A program made the translations under genes and the position numbers. Positions 35,751 to 48,029 of a DNA stretch of 64,000 nt are shown here, one piece after another. A model generated the notes under the pieces. The model worked only from the letters and a program-made list of their open reading frames with translations, ran no database searches and was not told where the DNA came from. Origin of the DNA: Podospora pseudocomata (lineage: Eukaryota > Ascomycota > Sordariomycetes > Sordariales > Podosporaceae); contig NC_085887.1 in assembly GCF_035222375.1 (NCBI RefSeq), forward strand, positions 2,331,501 through 2,395,500, in the 5' to 3' direction. Each line of letters begins with the position of its first letter. Position 1 is the first letter of the stretch.

Positions 35751-38352
35751 GGGGCAGTTACAACCTTGGGGTGAACAAGGGTGGGAACAGAAGAGAATGC
35801 TGCAAGCATGGGAAGAGAAGGCGAAGAAAGATTCCAAGGAGTGGGGTAACGAGACGTATTAAAAGACTTTGCTGTTTTCTGCCACATGCATATGATGTTG
35901 GAGTTGGGGGATTGCTCAAGGGTGGACACACCGCAGTTCCGGGCGTCAAATGGGAGGCCCAGGAGAGGTGTAACATGCATTGGTGCCAGTGTAGCTGGCA
36001 TCGCCGTGTCCACCCACCCTCGTTCCCGGCCAGGGGGGACACGCGGTTGATCGTCAAAATCTCAAAAGAGAAGCCTGTTTGTTTCAAGGCCTGATCAAGC
36101 GCCAGCCCAAAACCGTCTTTGTAATGGATGTCTTGGGCAGCCGACCAGGGCTTTTCGAGCTTCGAGAGGCACGACATTTGTGCAGGCACGCATGGCCGGC
36201 CAGACCGATCCGATCCGTGTTACAAGGGTCGATTTTGAATCTTTTGGCATGTTCAATTCTTGATGCTCCAGGCCGATAATGCACCTAGCATTCAAGTTTT
36301 TTCTTTCTTGCTGCTGAAAAGCATGGCAGCGGCAGTGAACAGGGGAAAATTCGAATAGCGGTGGCTGGCAGAATGGATTCTCGTATGTCAGCTCCGAGGT
36401 CAACTCAGCTTCGAGGTGGCAGGTATCTGAGTTCAGTCTCAGCTTCAACTCATGTGTCCACTTTGATGACCCTCCAAAGATGACTCCATTCAGGAGTTTT
36501 TCCCGTCCCCCTTCATCTCATCCCATGGACAAACAGGGGAAGAAGACACGAGAAAATGGATTTCTCTCTTCCAAACTCGGCAGCGGTTGGCAGTCGCCGT
36601 TGAGTTTCATCGCCATCTTGTTATGCAGCAGCCAGGGCGGGCAGTGGGCCAATTGCTATCAACCACAACAGCAGGCCAGCCCCATCAGGCCCTGGCGGTG
36701 GATTCGGCCAGCGCAGCAGGTTGCAACACAGCTGATTTTCCGGCACTAGTGTCGGCCTGACATATGACGAGGCTGCATTTCCAAGGGAATTGGATATACA
36801 TATCAGCCATTAATTGGACGAGGGGTTGGGTATCGAGATGTCTGCAGGCCGTCACATGCTGACCTGCCTTGACTGACAATTTGATGACACTGAACTGACT
36901 TGAAGTTGGGTTAGGGTTATGACTCTCACCGCACGCAAAGCCACCTTTGCTCAAGCCACACCTCAGATGAAAAATTCTCTTCGACCGAGGATGAAAACCG
37001 ACAATATCGTGGTTCAACAAAGGACACATTTGACCATGGTCACGGAACCTCCCGAGTATCAAGTCCCGCAAACATTTAATCATCTCACAGCCATCACACA
37101 AAATCAGAACACGATTTGAACAAAAAAAAATGTCGAGGCCTAACGGGATCGCCCACTCATCGCACAGCTTTTACCCTGGGCTAGTAGCAATTCTTGAGAC
37201 TCCTTCTTCTTCTGCCCGGCTTAAATCAACCCGGTGCACAGCTTCTCCAATCAGAATATGTCTCTCGAAAGAAACAAAATCCCAAAAGGAAAATTCGCAC
37301 CGGGCCAGAGTTTCTGCGTTTCACCGGGGTCAACTTTCTGAAGAAGAAAAAGAGGAAAAGAAGAGATAAAATTTTGGCGCGCGCGAAACTATTTTATACC
37401 ACCACTGGAATTAGGGTGGGGCAGTGGTTATTGGTCTGTGCGGGATGTTTGGTGGGGCAGAAGGAAGGAGTGAGGGTTGGGGTTGGTGATGGCTTTAAGA
37501 TTGACTTCGAACCATCTGGTGATGTTTTCGAATAAAAGATGCGGCCACAACAGGAAGTTGGCAACCGGAGTCATGTGTAACTCGCAGGCATACTTCGTGC
37601 TACGAGGACACATGCTCATATTCATGACCAGCTCACGTTCTTAAGTTACGAACCCGCTGTTCCAGTTCTCGACAACATGACACAGGAACGAAAAGGGATC
37701 TGACTTTGTAATGGCAAGGTGGGAAATACAAATGTCTTGACGGAGAGATAGGTTCTTCTTCATAAAGATATGGCCATGGTCAACATGGAAGCATCATGAC
37801 GTGTGGTGTACAATGCCGGTGGTTCGTCATACCACTGGTTGGATATGATAGAAGGACGTGGTGATGGTCTCAACCTAGATGACCCTATTGTAACACTTTT
37901 GTATAAAGTCACCTTCATTCACAAACGCATCACATCCCTTAAGTTCCACCACAAGGTATATATATTTTTGGTTTTTTTTTATTTCTCTCTCATTAAGGTA
38001 TAAACGGTGTGAAGCATCCAGAGAAAAATACGAGCCAGTCATATCAACAACAACGACCAGAAAAAAGAAGTACTAGGGGGGGGGATTGTAAAAATGAAAA
38101 TAAAAAGAAACATGAAAAGAAAATAAAAAAAGTCTACATCAGAAGCGTTGGTATCTCCCCTATCCTTCAACTTCGCCTTATTCATTGTCATAAACGCACT
38201 CGCCAAAAACACCTTGCCACCCTTTTCCATGTGATTCTCCCCCAGAAAATATACAATGGGGTATCATCTCATCCTGGGGCCAATAAAAAAAAGCAAATGC
38301 CTTTTTTATTTTTCATGACGCAGCAAAGAAAATATCAAAGAGTCTTGTTGAT
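35751..38352. other. Intergenic region 5' of the amine-oxidase gene
   Basis: No gene is supported. Short frames of 60-143 codons on both strands have no features. A telobox-like GGGTTAGGGTTAT lies at 36908. Bases about 37950-38130 are AT-rich with A and T runs and probably belong to the 3' end of the minus-strand cupredoxin gene. Confidence 0.55.
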
Positions 38353-39435
38353 TTAAGCCCTGAACTTCTTGGCAGGGGCGGCAGGAGCGGCGCCGACCAT
38401 GGCCATGGGGACGGCACCACCGTAGCCGCCGAAGGAATCCCTCCCTTGGACGGCAACGTTGGGGAAGCCACCGAAGCTGCACTGGACGACGCAAGAGCAA
38501 GAGCCGTCGGCACCGATCTTGCCGACGCCGGGGACGAGGCCAGTGTTGGCAGCAGGGGGAGCAGTCTCAGTGCCGGCGGGGGGAGCAGCAGGAGGAGCGT
38601 TCGGGTCGGGAGCGGGAGCGTTGCCGGTGATGGCACCGCCGGCACCGTTACCCTTCTGCTGGATGGCGAGGGACTGGAACATGGCGTGGGTCTTCTCGGC
38701 GGTGGGGTTGATGGAGAAAACCATGCCCTTTCCGCAGTGGTTGCCCTGGCGGCAGTAGAACCCTTTATCTCGGTGTTAGAATAGGCTTTCCAGACAGATA
38801 CTGGGGTCAAACTTACAAAGAGGAGTGTCAACCATCACTTGCATAGCGACCTGGGGAGGGGGGTTGACGGTGTTGTTGGCGTTGGCCTGGAAACCAGAGT
38901 CCATACCACCGTCAAGAGGGTCGCAAGGAGTGTCGAAGGCAGACTGAGTGGCAGTGTGGTTTTGGCTGAGGAAGGTGAAGATGACGGTATCGCCAACGGA
39001 AGCCTTGAGCTCCTGGGGGCTGAAGGCAAGACCTTGAGGGCCACCGACGGTGACGCTGTGAGTAGCACCGCCGGCACCAACAACGGCATCGGGAGGGGGT
39101 TGCTCGACGGGGGTGCCGGGCTCGCCGGTGACGACGGCGGGAGGAGGGGTGGCCTCGTGCTTGACGGTCTCGGTGACGGTTACGGTCGAGGCCTGTCCAA
39201 CAACAGTGGTAGGGGCACCACCACCAATGTTGACCCAGAGGAAGTTGATGTTGCCGTGGCTGGGCTTGTGGACACCGATGAGGCGGGTGAGCTCAGCGAG
39301 CTGCTCGTCGGAAATCTTGACGCTCTCGTGACCCTTTTGCAAATGTCCATCTCTCTTCGCGGGAGCAACGTTGTGAACCGACTTCGCAAAGGCAAGGGGG
39401 GCCATGCCCAAGATCGCTGTTGTAGAGAACTTCAT
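38353..39435 (-). CDS. Secreted cupredoxin-domain protein
   Basis: Exon 1 is 39435-38817 and exon 2 is 38762-38353, giving 342 residues. The signal peptide ends near residue 17 (MKFSTTAILGMAPLAFA), followed by a KR processing site. Residues about 123-225 form a plastocyanin-like fold: SVTVGG, FSPQELKASVGDTVIFTF, SQNHTATQS (His160) and FYCRQGNHCGKGM (Cys210, His215, Met220). These are the four type-1 copper ligands. The intron falls just before the ligand loop. The rest is Pro/Ala/Gly-rich. Fungal relatives are extracellular serine-rich cupredoxins of unclear role. Many carry a GPI signal, but this one ends in a charged KKFRA tail, so I expect release or non-GPI wall binding. The 54-nt intron uses an AAAG acceptor. 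Confidence 0.9.
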
Positions 39436-41675
39436 TTTGTCTTCTTTTCTGTTTCCCTTTTTCTCGATCTGATTAAGTTTCGATGTTGTGTATATCGTAG
39501 ATAACTCTGGATGCTGAAGCGAGTCCCTGCTCGTATAGAAGTGAAGATGGAGGAAAGATCAAAGAAGGAACTGTGGATCAACCAAAAGAGCGGAACACAC
39601 ACAAGAGAAAAACAATGGTGGAATAATGAGAGAGAGAGGGTGAGGAGAGGATGGAGAAAAAAAGAGAGGGAAACAAGACTTCTTGAAGGAGGGCCGGCCA
39701 CATGGGACGGGCTCTTGTACCAAGCATGCTGGAGATCGAAAACGACATGCGCTTTGCTGTGATTCCCCCCTTTTCCGCCAGTGCACCCCCAAGGACGCGG
39801 GCCAAGATGCTAGGGGCGTTGCGGTCGGTCTCGAAACTTGTCGGGAGGGCATCACCGTGACAGCTGCTCCCTGTCTCGCTCCCTGCCCATTGCTTTCGGC
39901 GTGCTGGGCGCCCGCGCAGAGCGGCATCCGTTGCGGAGCGAAGACCCTGGCTGCTGACCCTGGCAGAGGGGATGGTGGGAGCAGGAGGTCGGCTGTGACA
40001 AAGCCGTCTCAGAATTGTGTTTGGGGTTTTCGCCAAGGTCGGTTGCACAGACCGCTAAGATGGGATGAAAGAGTGGGGCATAGCAACCCCCAGCATCCCG
40101 AGAGGGGACTTCCTCCTGGCAACGGGGACGAAGACAGAGACAGGATAAGCGCTGTCAGCAAAAGATCCCGACGAAGAGCGAAGACGTTCGATAGGCGGGT
40201 CTCGAACTGCTATTTTGGCCCGTCAGTCAGACTGCGTGGCTTCAACAAGCCAGGCGGCTACTTCATCATCTCTCTGATCTTCTTAGCATCATGCGGCCGT
40301 GACAGCAGACCCGGCCGGTGCGCTTAAACAACGAGTGGGTTGAAGCCCCGGAAGCGGCGGGTCGCAAGACGACAGCCGCCCGGCATCTTGAATGTCCACC
40401 GCGGGAGTTGACGCTGGGGGCCAGCAGGAAGGCCCAGTGGCTAGCCATAGGAACGTTTCGGGTTCGAGATGTTTCCTGCTGAGCACTGGCTCCTTGTTGT
40501 ATATAGTAGGCGATCCCACAACTGCCAAGCAGTCGATACGCAATCCAAATTACTCACTGAGAGCTGTGTTCGAAGCCAGGAACGATATTGGGCGCTCGTG
40601 GGAGTTTGCCATTACGATTAGGCGCTGTAGGGATGGGGCGGAGAGTACTGAGAACGCCACAACGGTCCGTCATGGAAACCCCCATCTGAAAGAGGCGGCA
40701 TGGCCTTCAAGGCGGCGAAAGGCCCGTCCAGCACCTGCGTCATAGAACATTCCGTCTTCTTTTGTTGGCAAAATCGTCGAATCATACCGTAGCATGTCTG
40801 TCAGCACAACTCAAATTCCTTTTCTTAACCACATCGAGTTGGTGAGGTCTGTCCCGTCGGACCAAATCCTATCGAGATCTCAAGTCTTGGCAGGGCGTCA
40901 ACCGGGGGCCAGCATATCGGGATATTTTTGCAAGCCTTGTTCTTCCCCCATTGACGACCATCCAACTTCAACTCGAGAATTGAGGCAGCCAACGGATGCA
41001 ACGTGAGCGAAAAAAAGAGTTGAATCAATATTGACATTCCCTGCATGAAACGAACCAAACAAATAGATTCGAGCTCGGCGCATTCAGCAAAGACACGGCC
41101 GTCTCTTGCATCCGTTGCTACGTGGGCAGGCTGTGGGGGACAAGACCGGATGACGGGGAATTGAAAGCCGGACACGGAGGGTGGTGAGGTTCATCTCCCG
41201 TCCCTCTTTTGCATCCCATGTCGAGGGGCACAGAAGTTGCTGGGCGAGGAAAAGAGGCTGTATTTGTGACACTGCCATGGCGGCGCTCAGACATGGAAGT
41301 TCGCGGAGCCGTGGTAGAAAGTGAGGTTTCTGGAACGCTTCTTGTCGCAGGTTGGCGTTTGGACGTTGATCAGGGTTGGAAAAGTTGCAGTGCAAGAGTC
41401 GCAGCCTTGCAGACTGGGGTCTGAAGCGAGCGCCGAGTCCAGAACATGACCCCCCATTTTTGAAAACCGTCCGAAGACGCTAACAACACCGGCAGTCAAC
41501 CATGCCTAAAGCCGTTAGTGCAGGGTCGCATGCGCCGTCACCTTCCTGGCCAGCACCTGGCTCGGGCCTTCTTCCTTCATTTTAACATTTGTTTCCCAAT
41601 GGTACCCTACCTCCTCAGAAAGCTCGTTGATGATAAACACCTGTAGACGATGAGGTAATATGTTGTCTATTCCTA
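39436..41675. other. Intergenic region between the cupredoxin and SMN genes
   Basis: No gene is supported. A 214-codon plus frame at 39683-40327 is Arg/Gly/Cys-rich with no domain and runs opposite several minus-strand frames. The first 100 bases upstream of the cupredoxin start hold a TATATCG-type AT stretch on the minus strand near 39490 that could serve as a core promoter. Confidence 0.5.
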
Positions 41676-42602
41676 TCAAGAACTTTTGTCTTGCTGCTGG
41701 GCCTGTTTGAGCCCTTGCTGCTTTCCCTCGTACAAGCCCGTGTAATACCCTGAAACATCAGCACATGTGGTCCATCTCGAAGAAAAGAAACAGAGAGAAA
41801 CCTTACCTGCATAATACCAAGACATCAGCAGCTTTTTGAGCTCCTCATCTTGGACTGTATCTCCGGGTTAACATTCGTATCGAGCTTGGATACAACATGA
41901 CAGAAAAAGCACGTAGGGCGTACCTGATCCAAGCAACACTTGCGGTCCTGGTCCTGGCCCCAACGGCGCCGCAGGCTGGCCTCCAGATAGCCCACCTCCA
42001 ACCTGTAAGCCGTGATTCAATGTTAATCAATCTGAGAACTAGAAGGGCAAGGAAGAGGAACTGTTTCATGCCAAGCTTTTGAGGGATCTCCGGAGATCCT
42101 CCATCCTGGGGAGATCACAGCCTGCATCTTGGGTGTTTGATCCGCGTACCTTGTTCGCATCTGCGGAGTGTTGGACATCCGAGATTGCTGGGTGCGATGT
42201 TTCGTCGCTCTCGTCCATTGGGACGCTCTCGTCGATCTCCCCTTCCTCTGCTGTGATAGGTGCTGCATGGCCATTTGTTTCAGCTTTGGCACCGCCGGAT
42301 GTCCTAAACTGGAGTCAGTAAAGGAGTCGCTACCCAGCGTCACGGTTCTTGGTTTTGTCCTGAAGGGTTTGGAGAAATGCGAGAAACATACTTCTTCTCC
42401 TCGGGGGCTGGAAGATCGTCTACTGTGCCTCCTTGGGCGTGAATGCTGTGATATTTCTGTGTTTTACCGTCAATAAGAAACACCAGAAAATCGAGGACGG
42501 AGGGGTGCTCGCATTGTACTCTGCCAGCGCGTTGTTCCAGGAAGCTACAAGTGCAGAGTCATCCCAGATCTCTTCGTGTGTGAGATTTCGTTCGGATGCC
42601 AT
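41676..42602 (-). CDS. SMN1: Survival motor neuron (SMN) family protein, six exons
   Basis: Exons 42602-42484, 42445-42392, 42303-42150, 42002-41924, 41854-41807 and 41749-41676 give 175 residues in a consistent frame. The N-terminus has the Gemin2-binding motif EEIWDDSALVASWNNAL at residues 10-26. The C-terminus has the YG box SWYYAGYYTGLYEGKQQG at about 147-164, which mediates SMN oligomerisation. Both are diagnostic. The central part is acidic, with a Gly/Pro-rich segment. No Tudor domain is present, as in fission yeast Smn1. The protein should act in assembling Sm rings on spliceosomal snRNAs. The first intron, needed to reach IHAQGGTVDDLPAPEEKK, is only 38 nt. That junction is the least certain part of the model. 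Confidence 0.88.
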
Positions 42603-43078
42603 GTCGGATGATGAGGTGGTTTGTGGGCTGTGGAGAGAACTGAGGCGGTCGCGTGAGTGGTGAAGTGTGGTGTTGAGTGCCGAAGTGGGAACCTTGGAGG
42701 GGACCAAGGATGAAATCGCTCGCTCACAATAGGCCCGATCTTTCCCCCAAACACAACAGCTCCCAAGTCGAATGGTTTGTCTCAAAACACCATGCCAAAA
42801 TTTCCCCATAAACTCGAAAACTACAGTTGTTATCTACCTATTCAAAAATCTTTGGCTGCCCCGTCGAAGAAACTGTGGACTCGAAAGCACCATCACTCAG
42901 GTGGCCCGTGCTGCATGACTGCCATTCTCTCCAAGCTCCAACTTCAATCAGAATAAATCTCACTACCTATTTAATTCCCACTTCTGACATTCATTTTCCT
43001 GAAACAACACACCAACAATGCCGGGGCATTTCAAAAATGGAACTTCCTTCTTCCCTCTTGAATGACCGACACTTTTGC
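42603..43078. other. Short intergenic region between SMN and exonuclease genes
   Basis: These 476 bp lie between the SMN start and the stop of the exonuclease gene, both on the minus strand. They should hold the SMN promoter and leader. I see no further gene. Confidence 0.6.
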
Positions 43079-44065
43079 CTAGGGCATAACCCTTTTCATC
43101 AACGAGGCCAGCTTGGATATCAAGGTGCTTCCGAGACCACGATGCGTCGCCTGTCTTTGAGATTCAACGAGTACAAAAGGCGCCAACTCTTTAGTAGGTT
43201 TGAGACAAAGACCTTCTGACTGGTTTCCATCCTTTTGGGAACCCTTTTGAGAAGTTGAAGAAGTCGCGCGCAGCCCCAGCTGCTTTCCTTTCCTAAAGAA
43301 GTACGCTGGATCCGAGCCCCAGGGACCTACAGCTCTTGTTGCACCTGTTGCATCGTAGCCTTTGGCAGAGCAGGCTTTCTTCACTCGTTTGGCGCTTGCA
43401 TTTTCTAGGTGTGTCCACCATTTGGGTGTGTATGCAGGCCTCGTCTCATACGCTTTGCGTAGCAAGGGAAGAAACTGTACATCGCCGGCACAGTAACGAA
43501 GTACCGGCGTCGTGAACGGTCGAGTAGAGAAGATGCCTGAGTCGCCTGAAGCCATGCGCTTGCGAATATCCTCTTTCGTTTTTTTCCATTCGATTTGCTC
43601 CTGCTGATCAAGTCGTAAATCGTTCTCGACGGCTTTGTCCAAGCCGGTGACGTAAAAACTATTACCTTGGCGGGTGAGATTCTCGAGCAACTGGAGGTCG
43701 ATAACCCCAGAGATAGCAACATGGTACAGTGATTTCAAAGCGTCGGCGTCATTGCGTACGTCCCACAGGTACTTGCGGATGGATGGGTCTTCCAGAATCG
43801 ACTTCAAGGTCACATTGTCGTCTTTTTTCGACGGAGTGGTGAAGGCTTGGTTTCCCATTGCCTTGACATCGATGATGCGAACTTTCCGATCGGGGGGGAC
43901 CAGCACGGTGATTAGATCCAAGGTTCCCCCGCGGCCGAGGTTTGTGCCTTCGAGATCGACATAAATGCTAGAGGAAGGGCCAATGGTGGCGAGGAAGTTC
44001 CGCAGAGCTTGAACATTGGTGACCAATGAAGGGTTGGGGGTTGTTGAAGGAGATGGTGATGCCAT
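43079..44065 (-). CDS. DEDDy 3'-5' exonuclease domain protein
   Basis: A single exon encodes 328 residues. The exonuclease motifs are in order: Exo I Asp37 and Glu39 (YVDLEGTNLGRGG), Exo II Asp106 (LWDVRNDADALKSLY) and Exo III Tyr191 and Asp195 (RYCAGDVQFLPLL). This is the DEDDy arrangement of the RNase D / WRN-exonuclease superfamily. No HRDC or helicase domain is present. It is expected to trim RNA or DNA 3' ends; the natural substrate is unknown. Relatives in filamentous fungi are generally annotated only as 3'-5' exonuclease. The C-terminal third is basic and low-complexity. I see no targeting signal. Confidence 0.88.
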   Translation of the reverse strand: MASPSPSTTPNPSLVTNVQALRNFLATIGPSSSIYVDLEGTNLGRGGTLDLITVLVPPDRKVRIIDVKAMGNQAFTTPSKKDDNVTLKSILEDPSIRKYLWDVRNDADALKSLYHVAISGVIDLQLLENLTRQGNSFYVTGLDKAVENDLRLDQQEQIEWKKTKEDIRKRMASGDSGIFSTRPFTTPVLRYCAGDVQFLPLLRKAYETRPAYTPKWWTHLENASAKRVKKACSAKGYDATGATRAVGPWGSDPAYFFRKGKQLGLRATSSTSQKGSQKDGNQSEGLCLKPTKELAPFVLVESQRQATHRGLGSTLISKLASLMKRVMP

Positions 44066-45604
44066 GGTGGCACCGAGTCAATTGGGTTAGATTAGAGTTG
44101 TCAAGAGATCACAGGAAGATGGCGACGTTGGTGATCTTGCACGGGAGTCGTTTCAGTACATATTATCAAGGATCTATCTTACTATCATGTTTGCAAATCC
44201 CCGTTTGTTCAGTCAGAGACGGGAAATCTTCGAAGCTGTCCGGTTGTCCGTTTGCTAGAGCAGCCATCCGCGGCGACCTGCCAGCCAAGCTGCAGCGCGG
44301 CGCCGAATGCCGTCAATATTTCAGCAGGCAGGTTCGAAGCAAACGTTGGAAAGGGGGCAAGAGAAGGGAACCTAGAAGAGAAACTCTGTGGTCGGCGCAG
44401 GCGGTAAGTAGCCCCTTGCCATGTTTAATACCGGAGCGGATTGAGTACCTCGAAATCTTCTCACCGCAAAATCATTGCATTGGGTGCGGTTGAACTCCGG
44501 GAGTCATCAAAGCCGGCACCCCGGCGAATCCCTGTCCTGCAAACTCCGGTATGCGGCGTTTGGAAGCCCGGACCGGGCGCCGTCACTAAACGTCGTCCGG
44601 AATGCCGGATCGGAGCTGAGATGTTCCACACAGCAAAGATCTGGAGCAATCTTTCTCATTTGACCGGCTCTAGCCCCGCATAGCGGCTTCCTACCGTGGC
44701 AGTCTAGTCCACAAGATCAGCGGTTCCAGCTCCCAAACAAACTACAAAACCCGCCATTCGCGTGTCACGAGAACAAGCTCGTAGCAACTCAGAAAAGTGG
44801 GAATCTCCACCCAAGCCGCGTGTTCTCCGCCGTCTCTCTTTTTTTTTTTTGGTTTTTTTTTGTTTGGTCTTGAACAGCCACTTCAGCTATCATCCGACGG
44901 GATCTGAACATGTCTTCGTGCTATTATAAGCCAGAGATAACGACTTGGGTAGATCACCGCTGATCTTTCTCAACCCGTGACACTACATAGGATTTTGATG
45001 GAGTTACTGCGAGCTGTTGAGCGAAGGAGGGGGTAACTTGGCTTTGGCCTGATCCCAAGACATCAGACAGGTCTAGGTCCGTCGTACATGCGGGCGGGGT
45101 GCTGCATGTTCAAGGTACCGGTTGCTCTAGCGAGGTGTGTTAGCCCACCGATAAACTGTTGAGAATCTAGGACTGTTTTGATAGAGACTGAAAGGGGGGT
45201 GGTTTTGTGGTTTATGGTCTCTTTTCTACGGCTTTGGGTAAGACGGTGCGGGCTGTGGTTGGAGTGGGACCCGAGATTTTACCCCTCCTCCCCCCTCGTC
45301 ACCGTTCCAGAGCGGGTTGTCCCTTTTAGGTCATCTGGGTAACTCCGAAAACACCAGGGCAACACCGGGTGTGTCGATTGTGAAAAGAGCTTCTTTATAA
45401 GCCCGTCCTCTGGTGCTGTTTAGTTTTGGGAGACAGGCTGTTCCTCATCCATCGCTTTTTTACATTCGTTGACTTTCAGCCTCGGTCTCCGAGCAAGGTG
45501 TTTTGCTCTTCTACTTCAAATCATCCAGGTCCGGTTTCGGTGTCGTCACTTATAACTGCTGTTTGACTCGGAGTGTTGCTGCTGTTACATACACTTCTTC
45601 CAAA
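44066..45604. other. Divergent intergenic region before the FGGY kinase
   Basis: This 1.5-kb region contains promoters for the minus-strand exonuclease and plus-strand kinase. A broken T run lies at about 44842-44871. I see no gene. The last 200 bases are pyrimidine-rich, like other leaders here. Confidence 0.6.
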
Positions 45605-47579
45605 ATGCGAGTCTGTCCGAACATGTGAAAGCCTCGTCAAGTAAACCATGCTAACATGACTCTCAGGTCTGCCCCAGTTAGTTCTAACGGCCGCCCACAG
45701 CTCTCAACTCACAGCTCACACATCGAAACAGGACCACTACATCGGCATAGACGTCGGCACCGGCTCCGCCAGAGCCTGCATCATCGACACCACCGGCGAC
45801 ATCAAAGCCCTCGCGTCAGAAAACATCAAGCTCTGGCAGCCGGCCTCCTACGGCGGCACCCACTACGAGCAGTCCACAACCGACATCTGGAACGCAATCT
45901 GCCTCTGCGTCCGCTCCGTCCTCGCCACCTCGTCCATCCCCCCCACCTCCATCCGCGGCATCGGCTTCGACGCGACATGCTCCCTCGCCGTCTTCACCCA
46001 CGACACCGACGCCCCCGTCCCCGTCACCGGCCCTGACTTCACCAACGATGGCAACGACAGGAATGTGATCCTCTGGCTTGACCACCGCCCTTTGGCCGAG
46101 GCGGAGGCCATCAACGCTACTGGCCATCCGCTCTTGAAATATGTCGGGGGGAAGATGTCGGTGGAGATGGAGATCCCAAAGGTGTTGTGGCTGAAGAATA
46201 ACATGCCCGAGGAGCTGTGGGAGAGGTGCAAGTTTTATGACTTGGCGGATGCGCTGACGCATATTGCTACGGGGGAGGAGACTAGGAGCTTCTGTAGCGC
46301 CGTGTGCAAGCAGGGGTTTGTGCCGGTGGGGGTGGATGGGAGTGTGAAGGGTTGGCAGCAGGACTTTTTGGAAAATATTGGGCTGGGCGATTTGGTGGAG
46401 AATGATTTTAGGAAGATGGGAGGGGTGAATGGGGTAGTGAGTCCTTTTTCTGATTGTTTTGTGAAGTGGTGGAAAAGGGGAATTGATGGCTGACACATTC
46501 TGTGATGGCAGAGCGGTAACTTCCTCAGCGCAGGGGAGTTGGTTGGGGGGTTGTGTGAGAAGGCGGCGAAGGAACTGGGACTGCCGGCGGGGATTGCGAT
46601 TGGGAGCGGTGTTATTGATGCGTATGCTGGGTGGATTGGGACGGTGGGTGCTAAGGTGAAGCTGTCCCGGGACCATCTGGATGAGTCGGCTGCTCCGAAT
46701 GATGTCTCGCAGGCTTTTACACGACTGGCGTCCGTGGCGGGAACTTCGACTTGTCATTTGGCTATGTCGAGGGAGCCGGTTTTCGTGCCGGGAGTTTGGG
46801 GACCGTACAGAGATGTGTTGATTCCTGACTTTTGGATGGCAGAAGGTGGGCAGTCGGCTACCGGGGAGCTGATTAAGCACATGCTGGAAACGCATGCTGC
46901 TTATGACGAGACGGTGAAGGAGGCGGAGGCGGTTGGGAAGAATATCTATGATTATTTGAATGACCATCTTCGGCATTTAAAGGAGGAGACAAAGGCGCCT
47001 TCGATTTCGTATTTGGGACGACACTTCTTTTTCTACGGAGATCTTTGGGGAAACCGGTCTCCTATTGCAGACCCTAACATGAGGGGGGCGATCATTGGAA
47101 TGAGCAGTGACAAGAGCAAAGACGGGATGGTGCTGCTTTACTACTCGACCATGGAGTTCATCGCCTTGCAGACACGGCAGATTATCGAGGCCATGAACAA
47201 GGCGGGCCACAGCATTCTCAGCATTTTCATGTCGGGGAGTCAGTGTCAAAATGAGATTCTGATGGATCTCATCGCTACGGCTTGCGACATGCCGGTGTTG
47301 ATTCCCCGATATGTCAATGCTGCTGTGGTCCATGGCGCGGCGATGCTGGGTGCCAAGGCTGCCAGCGCGGACAAGGACGGAAAGACAGAGCCTTTGTGGG
47401 ATATTATGGACCGGATGAGCAAGCCTGGAAAGGTGGTTTGGTCGAGCGGTGACCCGGCGGAGAAGAAGCTTCTGGATACAAAGTATGAGGTGTTCCTGGA
47501 TCAGTGCCGGACACAGCAGGAATACAGAAAGAAGATTGATGAAGCTTTGAAGGGGTCGACGTTGGAGGGGGTCAATTAG
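45605..47579 (+). CDS. FGGY-family carbohydrate kinase (D-ribulokinase-like)
   Basis: The well-supported exons are about 45667-46436 and 46512-47579; the second intron joins in phase 0. The N-terminal ATPase motif is HYIGIDVGTGSARACIID. LWLDHRP, GFDATCSLAVF and GIAIGSGVIDAYAGW belong to the first FGGY domain. GTSTCHLAMS, GGQSATGELI, MSGSQCQNE and AAVVHGAAMLGAKAA belong to the second. Close fungal and animal relatives (yeast YDR109C, human FGGY) phosphorylate D-ribulose or related sugars in the cytosol. The first exon is uncertain. My best fit is 45605-45614 spliced over a 52-nt intron with a weak GTCCGA donor and a TGCTAAC branch point, giving about 615 residues. The ATG at 45656 is in the wrong frame. 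Confidence 0.87.
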
Positions 47580-48029
47580 GGGAGTGGAATAGCGTGTAAT
47601 TCTGTAGACATCCGTCAATTGTAATTTTTCTAAGGTATTTTTACAACATCGTCACAAGTCCAACAAAGAAGGGATCCTTTGTGATGTAATATTGCACTAT
47701 GAACTGGCGTTAGTGGTGCCTGAACTGAGACGGAAGCTTTCAGGGGAAAGCTGGCAACAGGTGGTCTGTGCTTCCCAAAGAGCTCCAGCAGCACCTTGGC
47801 GGCTGGGTGGCTGGACCCACTCAAATTTTCGCGCCGGCGTGTTGTCCATCCATTTCAGGTTCAGCCTTGTTTTGTGCAGCAACCGCCAAAGTCGCAAAAA
47901 AACAACAGAGCAAAAAGTCGGTGTTTTGCTTTCAACCGACATCAACCATCTGCCATCGCGCAGCTCGGAACGCGTCTTGCTTCTCTTCGACATACCGACT
48001 GCAAGAAAAATAAGGTTTCGAACCACAAA
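47580..48029. other. Intergenic region between the kinase and Nic96
   Basis: This 450-bp spacer separates two plus-strand genes. The frame of Nic96 is open for 78 codons upstream of its start, but the sequence there looks like leader. I see no further gene. Confidence 0.6.

Noticed and set aside
39683-40327. A 214-codon plus-strand frame upstream of the cupredoxin gene
   Set aside because: It is Arg/Cys-rich with no domain, and long minus-strand frames overlap it. This pattern fits GC-rich non-coding sequence.
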